A stretch of DNA of 64,000 bases from G963422445 sp963422445. GTDB taxonomy: Bacteria; Pseudomonadota; Alphaproteobacteria; Thalassobaculales; Thalassobaculaceae. Under the pieces are notes generated by a model. That model did not search any database, was not told where the DNA came from, and was given only the letters and a program-made list of their open reading frames with translations. The translations under genes were made by a program, and so were the position numbers. The number at the start of each line of letters is the position of its first letter. Position 1 is the stretch's first letter. Positions 18,059-27,401 of the stretch are shown in pieces. The stretch spans positions 5,022,001-5,086,000 of the forward strand of contig OY729512.2 of NCBI GenBank assembly GCA_963422445.2. Reading direction: 5' to 3'.

Positions 18059-19369
18059 ATGCATGAACAATCCCGATTCCTGCGATCGCTCTTCGAAGCC
18101 GCCGTCACCGCAGTTAACCCGGCTCACTGCCTGCCGCCCCATCTCGCCTCTGTCTTGCGAGACCCGCCGCGCGGCCGAACGGTAATCCTTGGCGCCGGCA
18201 AGGCGGCCGGATCAATGGCCCGGGCAGTCGAAACCTTCTGGACCACGCACCACCCGCAACGGCCGCTGACCGGGCTGGTGGTAACACGATACGGCCATGG
18301 CGCAGCCTGTGACCGGATCGAGGTGCTCGAAGCCGCCCATCCGGTCCCCGACGCTGCGGGGCGCGAGGCTGCTAGACGAATCCTTGATCTCGCCTTGTCT
18401 CTGGATGCCGACGATCTGGCCGTCTTTCTGATTTCCGGCGGCGGTTCAGCCCTGTTGTCGCTGCCATCCGATGGAATCACGCTCGCAGCCAAGCAGGCCG
18501 TGACCACCGATCTGCTCAAGTCGGGGGCAACGATCCACGAGATGAACTGTATCCGCAAGCATCTATCCTCGATCAAGGGCGGACGCCTTGCGGCGGCTGT
18601 CGCGCCAGCGCGACTGGCGAGCTTCGCTATATCCGATGTGCCGGGTGATGCGCCCGACGTTATCGGTTCCGGACCGACGGTTCCCGACACGACACGATTC
18701 GCGGACGCGCGGGCGGTGCTGCAGAAATACGGCGTTACGCCGCCGCCTGCAGTCGCGGCCCGGCTGGCCGCGGCCGTTGACGAAACCCCAAAACCGGGCG
18801 ACCCGGTCTTTGATGCGGCGCCAATGGTCCTCGTCGCGACACCGCAGATGGCGCTTGAGGCCGCAGCCAGGGCCGCGGAGGCGGCTGGCGTTACACCAAT
18901 CGTTCTCGGCGACGCGATCGAAGGCGAGGCGCGCGAGGTCGCCCGGGTTCACGCCGGCATCGCCAGCCAGATCGCACGTCACGGTCAGCCCGGAGCCGCG
19001 CCTGCGGTCCTGCTGTCCGGCGGCGAGACCACGGTGACGGTTCGCGGTAATGGACGCGGCGGACGCAATGCGGAATTTCTTGTCGCATTTGCCGTCGCCC
19101 TTCAGGAGCGATCGCAGGACTGTTACGACCGGATTTTGGCACTGGCCTGCGACACCGACGGGATCGACGGTACCGAGGACAATGCTGGCGCCGTCTATAT
19201 GCCCGATACCCTTGCCCGTGGCGAACAGGCCGGTCTTTCGGCTCGCCGCAGCCTTGACGACAATGACGGTTACGGTTTCTTCGCACGGCTCGGCGACCTC
19301 ATCATAACCGGGCCAACGTTGACCAATGTGAATGATTTCCGGGCCATCCTGATCGAGTCCGGCGCGTAG
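18059..19369 (+). CDS. Glycerate 2-kinase (MOFRL family)
   Basis: A 436-residue member of the GckA/TtuD family, which phosphorylates D-glycerate to 2-phosphoglycerate; older annotations call it hydroxypyruvate reductase. The N-terminal domain has RTVILGAGKAAGSMARAVE and LISGGGSALLSLPSDGITL, then INCIRKHLS-type sequence (MNCIRKHLSSIKGGRLA) and SDVPGDAPDVIGSGPTVPD. The MOFRL domain follows with LLSGGETTVTVRGNGRGGRNAEF and ALACDTDGIDG. The ATG at 18059 is preferred over 18047, because GGAG lies 6 bases before it. It is a lone gene between IS clusters; glycerate would enter lower glycolysis or the serine cycle. Confidence 0.92.
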   Translation: MHEQSRFLRSLFEAAVTAVNPAHCLPPHLASVLRDPPRGRTVILGAGKAAGSMARAVETFWTTHHPQRPLTGLVVTRYGHGAACDRIEVLEAAHPVPDAAGREAARRILDLALSLDADDLAVFLISGGGSALLSLPSDGITLAAKQAVTTDLLKSGATIHEMNCIRKHLSSIKGGRLAAAVAPARLASFAISDVPGDAPDVIGSGPTVPDTTRFADARAVLQKYGVTPPPAVAARLAAAVDETPKPGDPVFDAAPMVLVATPQMALEAAARAAEAAGVTPIVLGDAIEGEAREVARVHAGIASQIARHGQPGAAPAVLLSGGETTVTVRGNGRGGRNAEFLVAFAVALQERSQDCYDRILALACDTDGIDGTEDNAGAVYMPDTLARGEQAGLSARRSLDDNDGYGFFARLGDLIITGPTLTNVNDFRAILIESGA

Positions 19370-19884
19370 GCGCGACGGCGTTCCGGCGCGCCGTACCTGT
19401 TGTCGTTTCCAGAGCGTCGTGGTCGAAGCACGGCCATGCCTCGAACCGGGCCTGGTGTGAAGCCTTGCGCCGAAACCTGCCTCCGTTCTGTTTTGCTGGA
19501 CCGTTCCGAGGATCACGCCTCAACACTATCAGCACGATGATCACCTGCTCCGGGTTGATCGTCGTGCCGGGCGTCGTCCGAACATGACCCTGCGCTGATC
19601 GGAGCAGGGTCATGTCTTGCCGGGCACCGTCGATCCAGGTATCGGGGCGACAAAGAGTCCAAAGCCTGGACCCGCGCCAAACCGCCGCCCGGTCCGGTTC
19701 TCCAGAACACAGCTCATGACAGCAGGCCCGATATGACGACTACGGATTTTCATCTCCGAATAGAGTCATGATCATTCTGGATTTCTATTAAATATAGTGC
19801 TTTCAAAGGTAAATTTCATCTCAAGGCAGATCAGAGGGCCTCCCGCATCGGGCAGAGAATCGCTCGGCCGGCATTGTTTTTGGC
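19370..19884. other. Gene-free stretch with one strong hairpin
   Basis: About 515 bases between the kinase and an IS1595 remnant. The only clear structure is a perfect 11-bp stem, ACATGACCCTG (19582-19592) with CAGGGTCATGT (19605-19615), around a 12-base loop. It has no T-run. I see no convincing gene. Confidence 0.5.
19582..19615. terminator. Perfect 11-bp hairpin, possible bidirectional terminator
   Basis: Stem ACATGACCCTG / CAGGGTCATGT with loop CGCTGATCGGAG, about 210 bases after the kinase stop. The lack of a U-tract leaves the role open; it could also be a protein-binding palindrome. Confidence 0.35.
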
Positions 19885-20848
19885 TCAATTCGCAAAACGT
19901 AGACATAGTTTCGTCATCACCACCTCAAGGCAGGCTCTTGGCGATGGCCGGTCGCCGAATTCGATGAGATAGAATCACCTCAGATAGCTGTCGAGATCCT
20001 TGGTGGCGATGCCTCGGAAGCCTCGCAGGAAGCCCTTGATCTGGCTGTAACGGCTGTTGACCGTCTGAATGTGCAGCGCGCCCCGGACCCTCTCACCGGC
20101 CGAGGCGTTGGTACTCTCGTGAGGAATGTCAAGTGCCGCCGCGACAGGCGGATAGCAGCAGTTAGCGTCGGATACGAGCAAGGCATCCGGGGCGAGGACC
20201 GGCTCCAGCACATGCTTCACGCTGTCTGCGTTGAGAACGGGCAGGGTATGGCTAAGGGTCTCGCCGCCACGGCCGGCGGCGACCAGGATCGGCACCTGCT
20301 CGCGCGAGAGGCCGCGTTTGCGGGCCTTGCTGCCGCGGCTTGCGATCCAGAGCTTCCGTTCCCCCTTCCGGCTCTCCAGAACGAAGGTCTCGTCCGCATC
20401 GACGATCCCGGCAAACCGGTCCTGCACCTGGCACCGTCGCCAGAAAGCGATGGCGCCAGCGATGCGCCGTGCTCGGCGCAATCCCACTGCGCCCGGCAGA
20501 CTTCTTGATCGTCTCGCCTTCGACAAGCGAAGCGCCGAAGGCCAGCCAGCGTTTGTGGTGTAGCCCGGACAGCGCCGTGCCCGTGAGCGCACCGAACGTC
20601 TTCCAGCAGTCCTTGCACCGGAACCAGCGCAAACCACGCGCCTTACCCCGCGACACCGCCCCGCTGGCGTCGCAATGCGGGCAACGCCGCTCGTCATCTA
20701 CACCCAACTCGATCGCCGCCAGCAAGGCAGCGCCCTCCGACGGGTCCGACAGCACCGCCGCTACCTCCTTGCGCTGCGCCGCCGTCGACTCATCCACACG
20801 CGAGAACCAGTCCCGAAACCGCTCGTGATCCATCTCTCTGATCTCCAA
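19885..20848 (-). pseudogene. IS1595-family transposase (type b), frameshifted and with a nonsense codon
   Basis: It reads leftwards from 20848. The first frame has the zinc ribbon CPHCDASGAVSRG and FRCKDCWKTFGALTGTALSG, then the HTH piece IAPSTAHRWRHRFL. The frame breaks near 20440. The second frame has the ISXO2-like DDE domain: IVDADETFVLESRKGERKL (first Asp), LVSDANCCYPPVA (second Asp) and VNSRYSQIKGFLRGFRGIATKDL. It stops at 19975 with TGA where relatives have Trp (YLxWF), and the frame reads on as FYLIEFGDRPSPRACLEVV to a stop at 19885. This is an inactive copy; I could not fix its ends. Confidence 0.8.
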
Positions 20849-20876
20849 GGCGAACCGGGCGAGATTCTATACAGTA

Positions 20877-22355
20877 GAGCTTCTTGCAAAATTGCCGGCC
20901 CGACCGGTTTTTTGTCTTGTCGAGGCTGATTTTGTTGTCGAGGGCCTGGGTTTCGGGGGCACCCCGTGGTATGTTGTGTTTCGACAATACCAGATACCGA
21001 GGATGTGACCCTGATGATCCTTGGCTCGACCCTATCCGAATCTCTGGCACCGATTTCAAGGGGACCTTTTCCCTGCGTTGGCCGAGGCAGTCGGTCCTCT
21101 CCTGGAGACGTACAAGCGCTTCGTGACGGCTCTCGATCTCGTCAAGGTCGAGGGCTTCGTCGATGAGGTGTGGACCGGTCCGGGTCGGCCCCGGGAGGAT
21201 CGTCGGGCGCTGGCCCGTGGCGTCATCGCCAAGGCGGTGTGGGGTCTGCCGACGACCCGCCCCCTGATCAACAGGCTCAAGGTGGACCCGACGTTGCGCC
21301 GGCTATCCGGCTGGTCGCGTATCGCGGAGATCCCGCGTGAAGCAACGTTTTCGCGGGCGTTTGCCGAATGGTCGCAGTCCCGTCTTCCGGAGAGGATGCA
21401 CGCGGCTCTGGTTGCAGAGACACTGGGCGATGCGCTCATCGGCCACGTGTCGAGGAACCCGACGGCCATCGAGGCCCGGGAGACGCCGGCCCCGAAGCCG
21501 AAGGCCAGGACGCCGAACCGCAAGGGCGCGGAGAGGACGAAGGAGCCTGGGCGTCTCGAACGGCAAGCGAACGGGATGGATCTCGATGAGAGGCTCGACG
21601 CGCTGCCGAAGGTCTGCGATCACGGGGCAAAGAAGAATGCCAAGGGGGTCCTGGAGGCCTGGCGCGGTGACAAGCTGCCTATCGACACAGCAGACTGCGG
21701 GGTGCCGCTGAGGACCGTTCTCACCTCGGCATCCGTCCATGACAGCCAGGTCGCGATCCCGCTGGCGATGATGACCGCCGCGCGTGTGACCAATCTCTAC
21801 GATCTCATGGACGCGGCCTATGATGCCAGGGAGATCTACCAGATGAGCGAACGGCTTGGCCATGTGCCGATCATCGATGTCAATCCGCGCCGGGACAAGG
21901 ACCTCAAGGAGGAGCGAGACCGGGAGGCCCGGGCCCGGCGTGCAGCAGGCCATGTCGATCCCGGGAACGTGCGGGTCCGGATCCGGTCCGGTGTCGAGAG
22001 GACCAACGCCCGCCTCAAGGATGAGTTTGGCGGGCGCCATGTCCGCGTCCGTGGACATTCCAAGGTCGCCTGCCATCTCATGGTTGGCATCCTGGCCCTG
22101 GCGGCTGACCAGTTGATACGTCTCGCCGCCCCATAGCGCGGCTCCGACAACGCATGCCGATCCTTCGCGGCCCTCTCGAAGAGAGTGACCCGGAGAGGCG
22201 TGTCCCGATGTCCGCAAAGGTCCCTGTTTGGTCTCATCATCTCTGATGAGACACCGCGAATCCATGGAGTCCGACCTCCAGGTGCAGAGGTGACCGGGAT
22301 CAACCGACCGATCCGGCCTCACCGGACCCTGGGGGCAGGAATTTTGCAAGAGGTT
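20877..22355 (+). mobile_element. Unassigned DDE insertion sequence (type x, copy 1)
   Basis: The ends contain CTTGCAAAATT at 20884 and AATTTTGCAAGAGG to 22353. The perfect form of the inverted repeat, GGAACCTCTTGCAAAATT, is seen in the copy at 31756-33254. 3' fragments of the same element lie at 29455-29833 and 40126-41023. I could not assign the family with confidence; it is IS4/IS5-like by its DDE domain. Confidence 0.75.
21021..22136 (+). CDS. DDE transposase of element type x
   Basis: A 371-residue reading frame starting at a TTG. Comparison with the copy at 31885 shows the natural ATG (at 21014 here) lies in another frame, because of one extra base in CGAATCTCTGG, so the N-terminus is slightly damaged. 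The body has REATFSRAFAEWSQSRLPE, then the catalytic part KLPIDTADCGVPLRTVLTSA (first Asp), NLYDLMDAAYDAREI (second Asp), HVPIIDVNPRRDKD and RSGVERTNARLKDEFGGRH with the Glu. The region around residues 150-190 is Pro/Arg-rich and varies in length between copies. Probably weakly active or inactive. Confidence 0.75.
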   Translation: MARPYPNLWHRFQGDLFPALAEAVGPLLETYKRFVTALDLVKVEGFVDEVWTGPGRPREDRRALARGVIAKAVWGLPTTRPLINRLKVDPTLRRLSGWSRIAEIPREATFSRAFAEWSQSRLPERMHAALVAETLGDALIGHVSRNPTAIEARETPAPKPKARTPNRKGAERTKEPGRLERQANGMDLDERLDALPKVCDHGAKKNAKGVLEAWRGDKLPIDTADCGVPLRTVLTSASVHDSQVAIPLAMMTAARVTNLYDLMDAAYDAREIYQMSERLGHVPIIDVNPRRDKDLKEERDREARARRAAGHVDPGNVRVRIRSGVERTNARLKDEFGGRHVRVRGHSKVACHLMVGILALAADQLIRLAAP

Positions 22356-22507
22356 CACGGGCAATGCGAGTGCAGGGACAGAGATATGATTGATTGCGCC
22401 GGATGGACTGATTTCCATATCGTCAGATCTCGGCTGTTGCGGGCAGTGCAGTTGACAGAACTGGTAAGTTTGTTGCCGTCACGATCACCAAACTCTGGAA
22501 TCCTGTC

Positions 22508-23440
22508 ATGTTGCGATTATTGTTCTGTACTGTTCTTGCTGTCCTCACGAGTGCTGTCCCGGCTCATGCTGGCTCCATCCCTGTCGTGGTCGTAAGCATC
22601 AAGCCTATTCATTCCCTTGTTGCTGGCGTGATGGGCGCTGTTGGCGAACCCCGACTGCTGGTCGCCGGCACGGCATCTCCCCACATCTATCAAATGCGTC
22701 CTTCCGATGCAGAAGCCTTGCGCCGAGCGGACCTGATTGTCTGGATCGGTGAATCACTGGAAATTTTTCTCGACCGGCCGATTTCGGTGATTGGGGCCGG
22801 GGCCAAGGTCATAACGTTGCACGAGGCAGCTGGAATGCACCTTCTGCCCAACCGCAAAGCCGGGCTCTGGGCTGGAGCAGAGACGGAGGTCCGCCGGGAT
22901 GACCATGGTCACGACCATGATACTTACGACATGCATATTTGGCTTGATCCCGGCAATGCCGATCGAATTGTCGATGTCATTGCTCGGGCGCTGGCTCGGA
23001 TCGACCCGAATCGCGCTGAAATCTATCTGAACAACGCAATGGCGATGCAGGAGCGAATGAAGACCGAGACAGAGATATTGCGGCAGTATCTGACACCGGT
23101 GCGTGATCGCGCCTTTATCGTATTTCACGACGCTTACCGGTATTTCGAGCAGGCGTTCGGGTTGAATGGAGTTGGTGCGGTCGCCGTGAATCCGGCGAGG
23201 CCGCCGGGTGCGAAGCGACTCACTGAATTGCGCCGGAACCTGATCAGGCTGGATGTTCGTTGCGTGTTTACCGAACCGCAATTCGAACCGGACCTGGTTC
23301 ATACCGTGATTGAGGGAACCGGGGTCCGATCGGCATCGCTTGATCCGCTCGGGGCCGATCTGGACCCTGGCGTAGACGCCTGGTTCCAGATCATGCGCGG
23401 ACTCGGTAATGCCTTCGTGGATTGTCTCGGTACACAATGA
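22508..23440 (+). CDS. znuA: Zinc ABC transporter substrate-binding protein ZnuA
   Basis: A 310-residue periplasmic zinc-binding protein (cluster A-I). It has an N-terminal signal peptide (LRLLFCTVLAVLTSAVPAHA), then VVSIKPIHSLVAGVMG with the first zinc-ligand His, SPHIYQMRPSDAEAL with the second, a His-rich loop DDHGHDHDTYDMHIW, WLDPGN, and HDAYRYFEQAFGL with the third ligand. It would capture Zn2+ for a ZnuBC permease. No znuB, znuC or zur is present in the window, and an IS ends 150 bases upstream. The gene itself looks intact. I found no convincing Zur-type palindrome upstream. Confidence 0.92.
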   Translation: MLRLLFCTVLAVLTSAVPAHAGSIPVVVVSIKPIHSLVAGVMGAVGEPRLLVAGTASPHIYQMRPSDAEALRRADLIVWIGESLEIFLDRPISVIGAGAKVITLHEAAGMHLLPNRKAGLWAGAETEVRRDDHGHDHDTYDMHIWLDPGNADRIVDVIARALARIDPNRAEIYLNNAMAMQERMKTETEILRQYLTPVRDRAFIVFHDAYRYFEQAFGLNGVGAVAVNPARPPGAKRLTELRRNLIRLDVRCVFTEPQFEPDLVHTVIEGTGVRSASLDPLGADLDPGVDAWFQIMRGLGNAFVDCLGTQ

Positions 23441-23608
23441 CGTCGCTGAGCAAGCGTGGATGTTCTGCACGAACTCGTATGCGTTGCCGTAGCTTGCGGA
23501 GCCGGCCGCCGCAGTGATAGCCATCGTCGGCACCATTCTGCTGGAAGAGCGATCAGCGGTTCGATGTTTTCGACCGAAAAGGCCGCCGTGCCGGTCGGCG
23601 CCCGGGCT

Positions 23609-24829
23609 TCAGATCACCGGGCCGCCGACGATGCCACGGTCGTGGAGGTCGGCGATTGCGTGGTCGGGCAGCCGCAAAGCCTCTGCGAGTACGGCATCGG
23701 TATCCGCGCCGAGAATCGGTGCGGGGGCGACCGGCCGGCTGGAAATCGCCGAAAACCGCAGCGGCAGTCCGGCTGCGAGATGTGCGCCAATGCCGGGTTG
23801 CGAGACATGCTCCATCATCGGGTTGGTCGTGGAGCACCGGGGATCATCGCGCAGCAGTTCCGTGAAGGTCTGATACGGTCCCCAAAGGACGCCGGCCGTC
23901 TGCATTGACCGTCGTACATTATCCAGATCCCGCGTGGCAATCCATGGTTCGATCAATGTCACGATGGCATCGCGGGCCAGATACCTGTCGCCTTCGGCAT
24001 CGCAATCGAGTCCCCGCTCGGCTTCCAGCCGCGCCACGGCGTCTTCAATTCCGACGGCTTTCTTGAGGCGCTGCCATTGTGCGCGGGTCAGCGCCGTGAG
24101 CATCACTCTCCGGCCGTCCGATGTTCTGAAATCATGGCCGAACGCGCCGTAGACATTGTTCCCGTCTGCGGCCCGGTTTCGTCCGAGCAATTCGGCCTCG
24201 GCGATGTGGCCGAGGGCGCTGGCGACCCAGAGCGCAACATCGGACAGGGCGAGGTGGATGAGTTCGCCCTTGCCCTCACGGCCGCGCCAGCGTTCTGCCG
24301 CAAGGACCCCCGTTGCCGCCATGCTGCCGGTAATCAGATCCCAGGCCGGCAACAGGTGATTGACCGGTCGGTCGGAATTGCGGGGTCCGGTGGCAAACGG
24401 GAATCCCATCGCGCAGTTGATAGTGTAGTCGACCGCGCCGGATCTGTCATGGTTACCAAGAATGTTCAGCATGATCAGATCTTCGCGCAGCGGTGTCAGA
24501 TGGTCGTAACCGAAGGGGCCGCCGGGAGGATGATTGGTCAGAAAAACGCCGCGGTCGGGACCGGACTCACAGATCAGCGCGCGAACAAGATCACGTCCCT
24601 CTTCGGACCTGGTATTCACAGCGATTGATTTCTTGCCCTTGTTGAGCCCCGTCCAATAGAGACTTCGACCGTGATCGTCGATCGGCCAACGGCGATGATC
24701 CATGCCGCCTTCAACGGGATCGAAGCGAATGACCTCGGCTCCAAGTTGTGCGAGTGTCATGCCACCGAGTGGCGCGGCGACGAAGGCGGATCCTTCGATG
24801 ACCCGAAGGCCTTTGAGAAGATCGTACAT
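23609..24829 (-). CDS. mct: Family III CoA-transferase, 2-methylfumaryl-CoA isomerase-like
   Basis: A 406-residue CaiB/BaiF (PF02515) protein. Its N-terminus LKGLRVIEGSAFVAAPLGGM and the stretch LYWTGLNKGKKSIAVN, with later VDYTINCAMGFPFATGP, HLLPAWDLITGSMAATGVL, NVYGAFGHDF and QPGIGAHLAAGLPL, closely follow the mesaconyl-CoA C1-C4 CoA transferase I know from the 3-hydroxypropionate bicycle of Chloroflexus. That enzyme moves CoA within mesaconate. This rests on remembered sequence, so the family is sure and the isomerase role likely. The family's catalytic Asp should lie in the PAWDLITG block. No other bicycle genes are near; the gene stands alone and undamaged. Confidence 0.7.
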   Translation of the reverse strand: MYDLLKGLRVIEGSAFVAAPLGGMTLAQLGAEVIRFDPVEGGMDHRRWPIDDHGRSLYWTGLNKGKKSIAVNTRSEEGRDLVRALICESGPDRGVFLTNHPPGGPFGYDHLTPLREDLIMLNILGNHDRSGAVDYTINCAMGFPFATGPRNSDRPVNHLLPAWDLITGSMAATGVLAAERWRGREGKGELIHLALSDVALWVASALGHIAEAELLGRNRAADGNNVYGAFGHDFRTSDGRRVMLTALTRAQWQRLKKAVGIEDAVARLEAERGLDCDAEGDRYLARDAIVTLIEPWIATRDLDNVRRSMQTAGVLWGPYQTFTELLRDDPRCSTTNPMMEHVSQPGIGAHLAAGLPLRFSAISSRPVAPAPILGADTDAVLAEALRLPDHAIADLHDRGIVGGPVI

Positions 24830-25851
24830 GGATGTGTTCGTTCTCGATCTGATGATGTTGCGCCCGCGTCCCTGATAATGCGCAAGATGCCGTTGATTGT
24901 CAGTACCGGGACTATGGCAGGCGGGACTTGAACCACTGTCAATACGATGTTGCTGACGGCAGACCGATACACGGAGTTACTTGTTGCAGGGATCTGGTTG
25001 CAAACCGACCGTTGGTGGTGCTGAACGGTCGGGTCGCCCGGCTGCTTCATCACTCTCTGGCGTGCGGTCTGTACCAGATTGAGTGCGCCTGAAGAGCGAA
25101 ACAGGCGCGCACGGTCCTTGCGATCCGAGATCCTTACAGTGAGGCGGATATCGTTCAGGCCGCAATCGGACTTCGGTATCCTCAGGTGTTCCATTGGTTT
25201 GTCACAGGGATTCATATCGCCAAATGAAACCAATGGGTGCCTGGCGTGGACTCACTGTAAAATGTAGCGTTCAGTCGGTGCCCAGATCAGGATGGATCCC
25301 GTCCGGCAGGTCTATCGATGAAGGTGCCGTTCTCTCGGATAGTTCGCCCGTCTGCCCGGAGCAGAAGACCTCATCTCGTTCGACGCAATGGCCTGTTACA
25401 GGTTCCGTTGGACAGAGAATGTCAATACGCGTGCCAACTTGCCAGTGAACAAGACGCTTTTAAGGCCAAGCATCCGATCGTCAATCATCGCGACGATGTT
25501 GGTTTCAGATGATGCCGGGACACGACGAAAATGATCGTGGGAATTGCAGAGGTGACCATGATCATCAAGTCATTGATGCCGTGAGAACTGATGTTTCGTA
25601 ACGGTTTCCTGCGTTCGTGCCGTCCCGAACGCCGTTCCAGATATCAAAAATAGGAAAAAGCGCGGTCTTCCTGCCTGACTTGTCGTGCGGCCCCTTATCC
25701 ATGTCGGCAGGCAGCGGTCGGGGAACATTCCTGACCGTGTCTGGAAATTTTACGACCAGTTTCGCGATCGTACAGTGCTTCCCTTGTAGTGATTCCGGAT
25801 CAAAGATTCGGGAATGAAGGCATTTCTCCCTTCACGGTACCAGGTTTCATG
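24830..25851. other. Gene-poor stretch, about 1 kb, no recognised gene
   Basis: Between the CoA-transferase and the Panacea remnant. I read both strands and found only short frames without family character (for example one ending at 25512). Lower GC patches and stops in all frames suggest degraded DNA. Confidence 0.45.
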
Positions 25852-26097
25852 CTACGGCGTACTGGGAGCATGCGGTATCTGCGACAATTGCGCACCTGTC
25901 AGCACACCGTATTTGTCGATAACCTAGTCGACCAGATCACTCTCGAATTCGTCCAGATTGGCCGGATGGCCGCGTAGCTCGTTAACCGGATTTGCCCTGT
26001 AGGCCTTGAACGCGCGATAGACAACCGGCACAATCGGGCTAGGCATCCAGCCATAGCTGATGTCGACAAGCTTGATAATTTGCAACGTCGTCAACGA
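25852..26097 (-). pseudogene. Panacea-domain (DUF4065, SocA-like) antitoxin remnant
   Basis: Reading leftwards from about 26097, the frame gives SLTTLQIIKLVDISYGW, then PSPIVPVVYRAFKAYRANP, LDEFESDLVD, a TAG at 25926-25924, and on as VIDKYGVLTGAQLSQIPHAP to a stop at 25852. These blocks match, in order, the Panacea domain pattern (LQKLLYFAHGW, GPVVPxVYxxFKxYG, VWEKYGxLSxxxLSELTH). About 20 residues between the first two blocks are missing, there is one stop inside, and no start codon is evident. SocA-type proteins neutralise toxins or target them to ClpXP; here only a relic remains and I see no toxin partner. Confidence 0.6.
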
Positions 26098-26263
26098 TCC
26101 GGTCGTGTTGGCCGTTCACTCGATCAAACTGTACGCAACTGCCGTGGCATCATGACGTCGCGTCACTTGGTACATTATCGGCCTCCCCTCGTGCTTGCGC
26201 AATCTCGTAGCGAGTCTGCGCCCGAATCCAGTGATCGGCGGTGCACCAGCCGATATCCTCTAG

Positions 26264-27398
26264 GGAATGTCTGAACAAGTCGGTTTTGGTACAATTGGTT
26301 TCTTGGTGACGGAGTGGAATGCGAGCCTTGGAGCAAGCGATGTCTGTGGAGCTGGAGCACGACATGAAGACGCGTCGGACGCGGCGCGAGGTCTTTCTCG
26401 AGAAGATGGACGGGCTGGTTCCCTGGGAGCGACTGGAGGCCCGCATCGAACCGTTCTACCCGAAGGCCGGGCGCGGTCGGCGGCCTTATCCGCTGAGCGT
26501 GATGCTGCGGGTGCACTGCGTGCAGCTGTTCTACAATCTGAGCGACCCTGGGATGGAGGATTTGCTCTACGAGGTGGAGTCGGTACGGCGGTTTGTGGGG
26601 CTGCGCCTCTCGGGTGCGCTGCCTGACGAGACGACGGTTCTGCATTTCCGCCACTTGCTGGAGACGCACGGTCTGGGTGAGACGCTGTTCGAGGAGATCA
26701 ACGCACATCTGGCCTCTCTCGGACACCGTTTGAGCAAGGGGACGATCGTGGACGCGAGTCTCATTGCCGCGCCGTCGTCGACGAAGAACCGCAAGGGCGA
26801 GCGGGACCCGGAGATGCATCAGACGAAGAAGGGCAATCAGTGGCATTTCGGGATGAAGACGCACATCGGGGTGGACGCGCAGTCGGGCTTGACGCACAGC
26901 GTGGAGACGACGCCGGCGCACGTCTCGGATGTGGCGACGGCGCACGCGCTGTTGCACGGGGGCGAGGAGAACCGGGACACGGACGTGGACTGGGAGGTGG
27001 CGATGAAGCCCGGCAAGCGCCGGGGGCTGGACAAGGCGGGCCCCGGAGGCGGCGGCGGAGAGGCGCAAGGCGTCGGTTCGGGCCAAGGTGGAACATCCGT
27101 TCCTGTATGTGAAGCGCCACTTCGGCTACGCGAAGGTGCGCTATCGGGGGCTGGCGAAGACCACGCAACGCATCGCCGTGCTGCTCGGGTTCACCAATCT
27201 GCTCATCGCGGGGCGCGGCGCCACCGCCTGACGTGGGGGGAGTCCGTCCGCAACCGCCGCAAGGCGGCGGGGACGGTCGGCTCGGGCATCAAAATCCCCA
27301 TTTCCTGGCACGACAACACGTCCCCGATGGGCTCTGGTGTTTCATCCACGGGCCACAACACCCGTATACACGAAAAAACCGACTTGTTCAGACATTCC
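26264..27398 (+). mobile_element. IS5-family element (type a, copy 3)
   Basis: Perfect ends GGAATGTCTGAACAAGTCGG at both sides, with CTAG at 26260-26263 and 27399-27402 as target duplication. It is the most complete copy at its ends. Confidence 0.9.
26319..27231 (+). pseudogene. IS5-family transposase, frameshifted and with a small deletion
   Basis: The frame starts at 26319 or at the Met at 26340 and matches the copy at 13383-14414 through GTIVDASLIAAPSSTKN and ETTPAHVSDVATAHALLHGG. About a dozen codons including WGDAGYQG (the second catalytic Asp) are then missing. A frameshift follows at about 27045, where EAAERRKASVRAKVEHP moves to another frame. In that frame the protein ends naturally as GFTNLLIAGRGATA near 27231. 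Loss of the catalytic Asp makes it inactive, although its ends could still be used by another copy's transposase. Confidence 0.82.
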
Positions 27399-27401
27399 CT
27401 A

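Noticed and set aside
22360..22507. A Zur-box-like palindrome upstream of znuA (GATATG ... CATATC).
   Set aside because: The arms are too far apart and the core does not match the Zur pattern I know.
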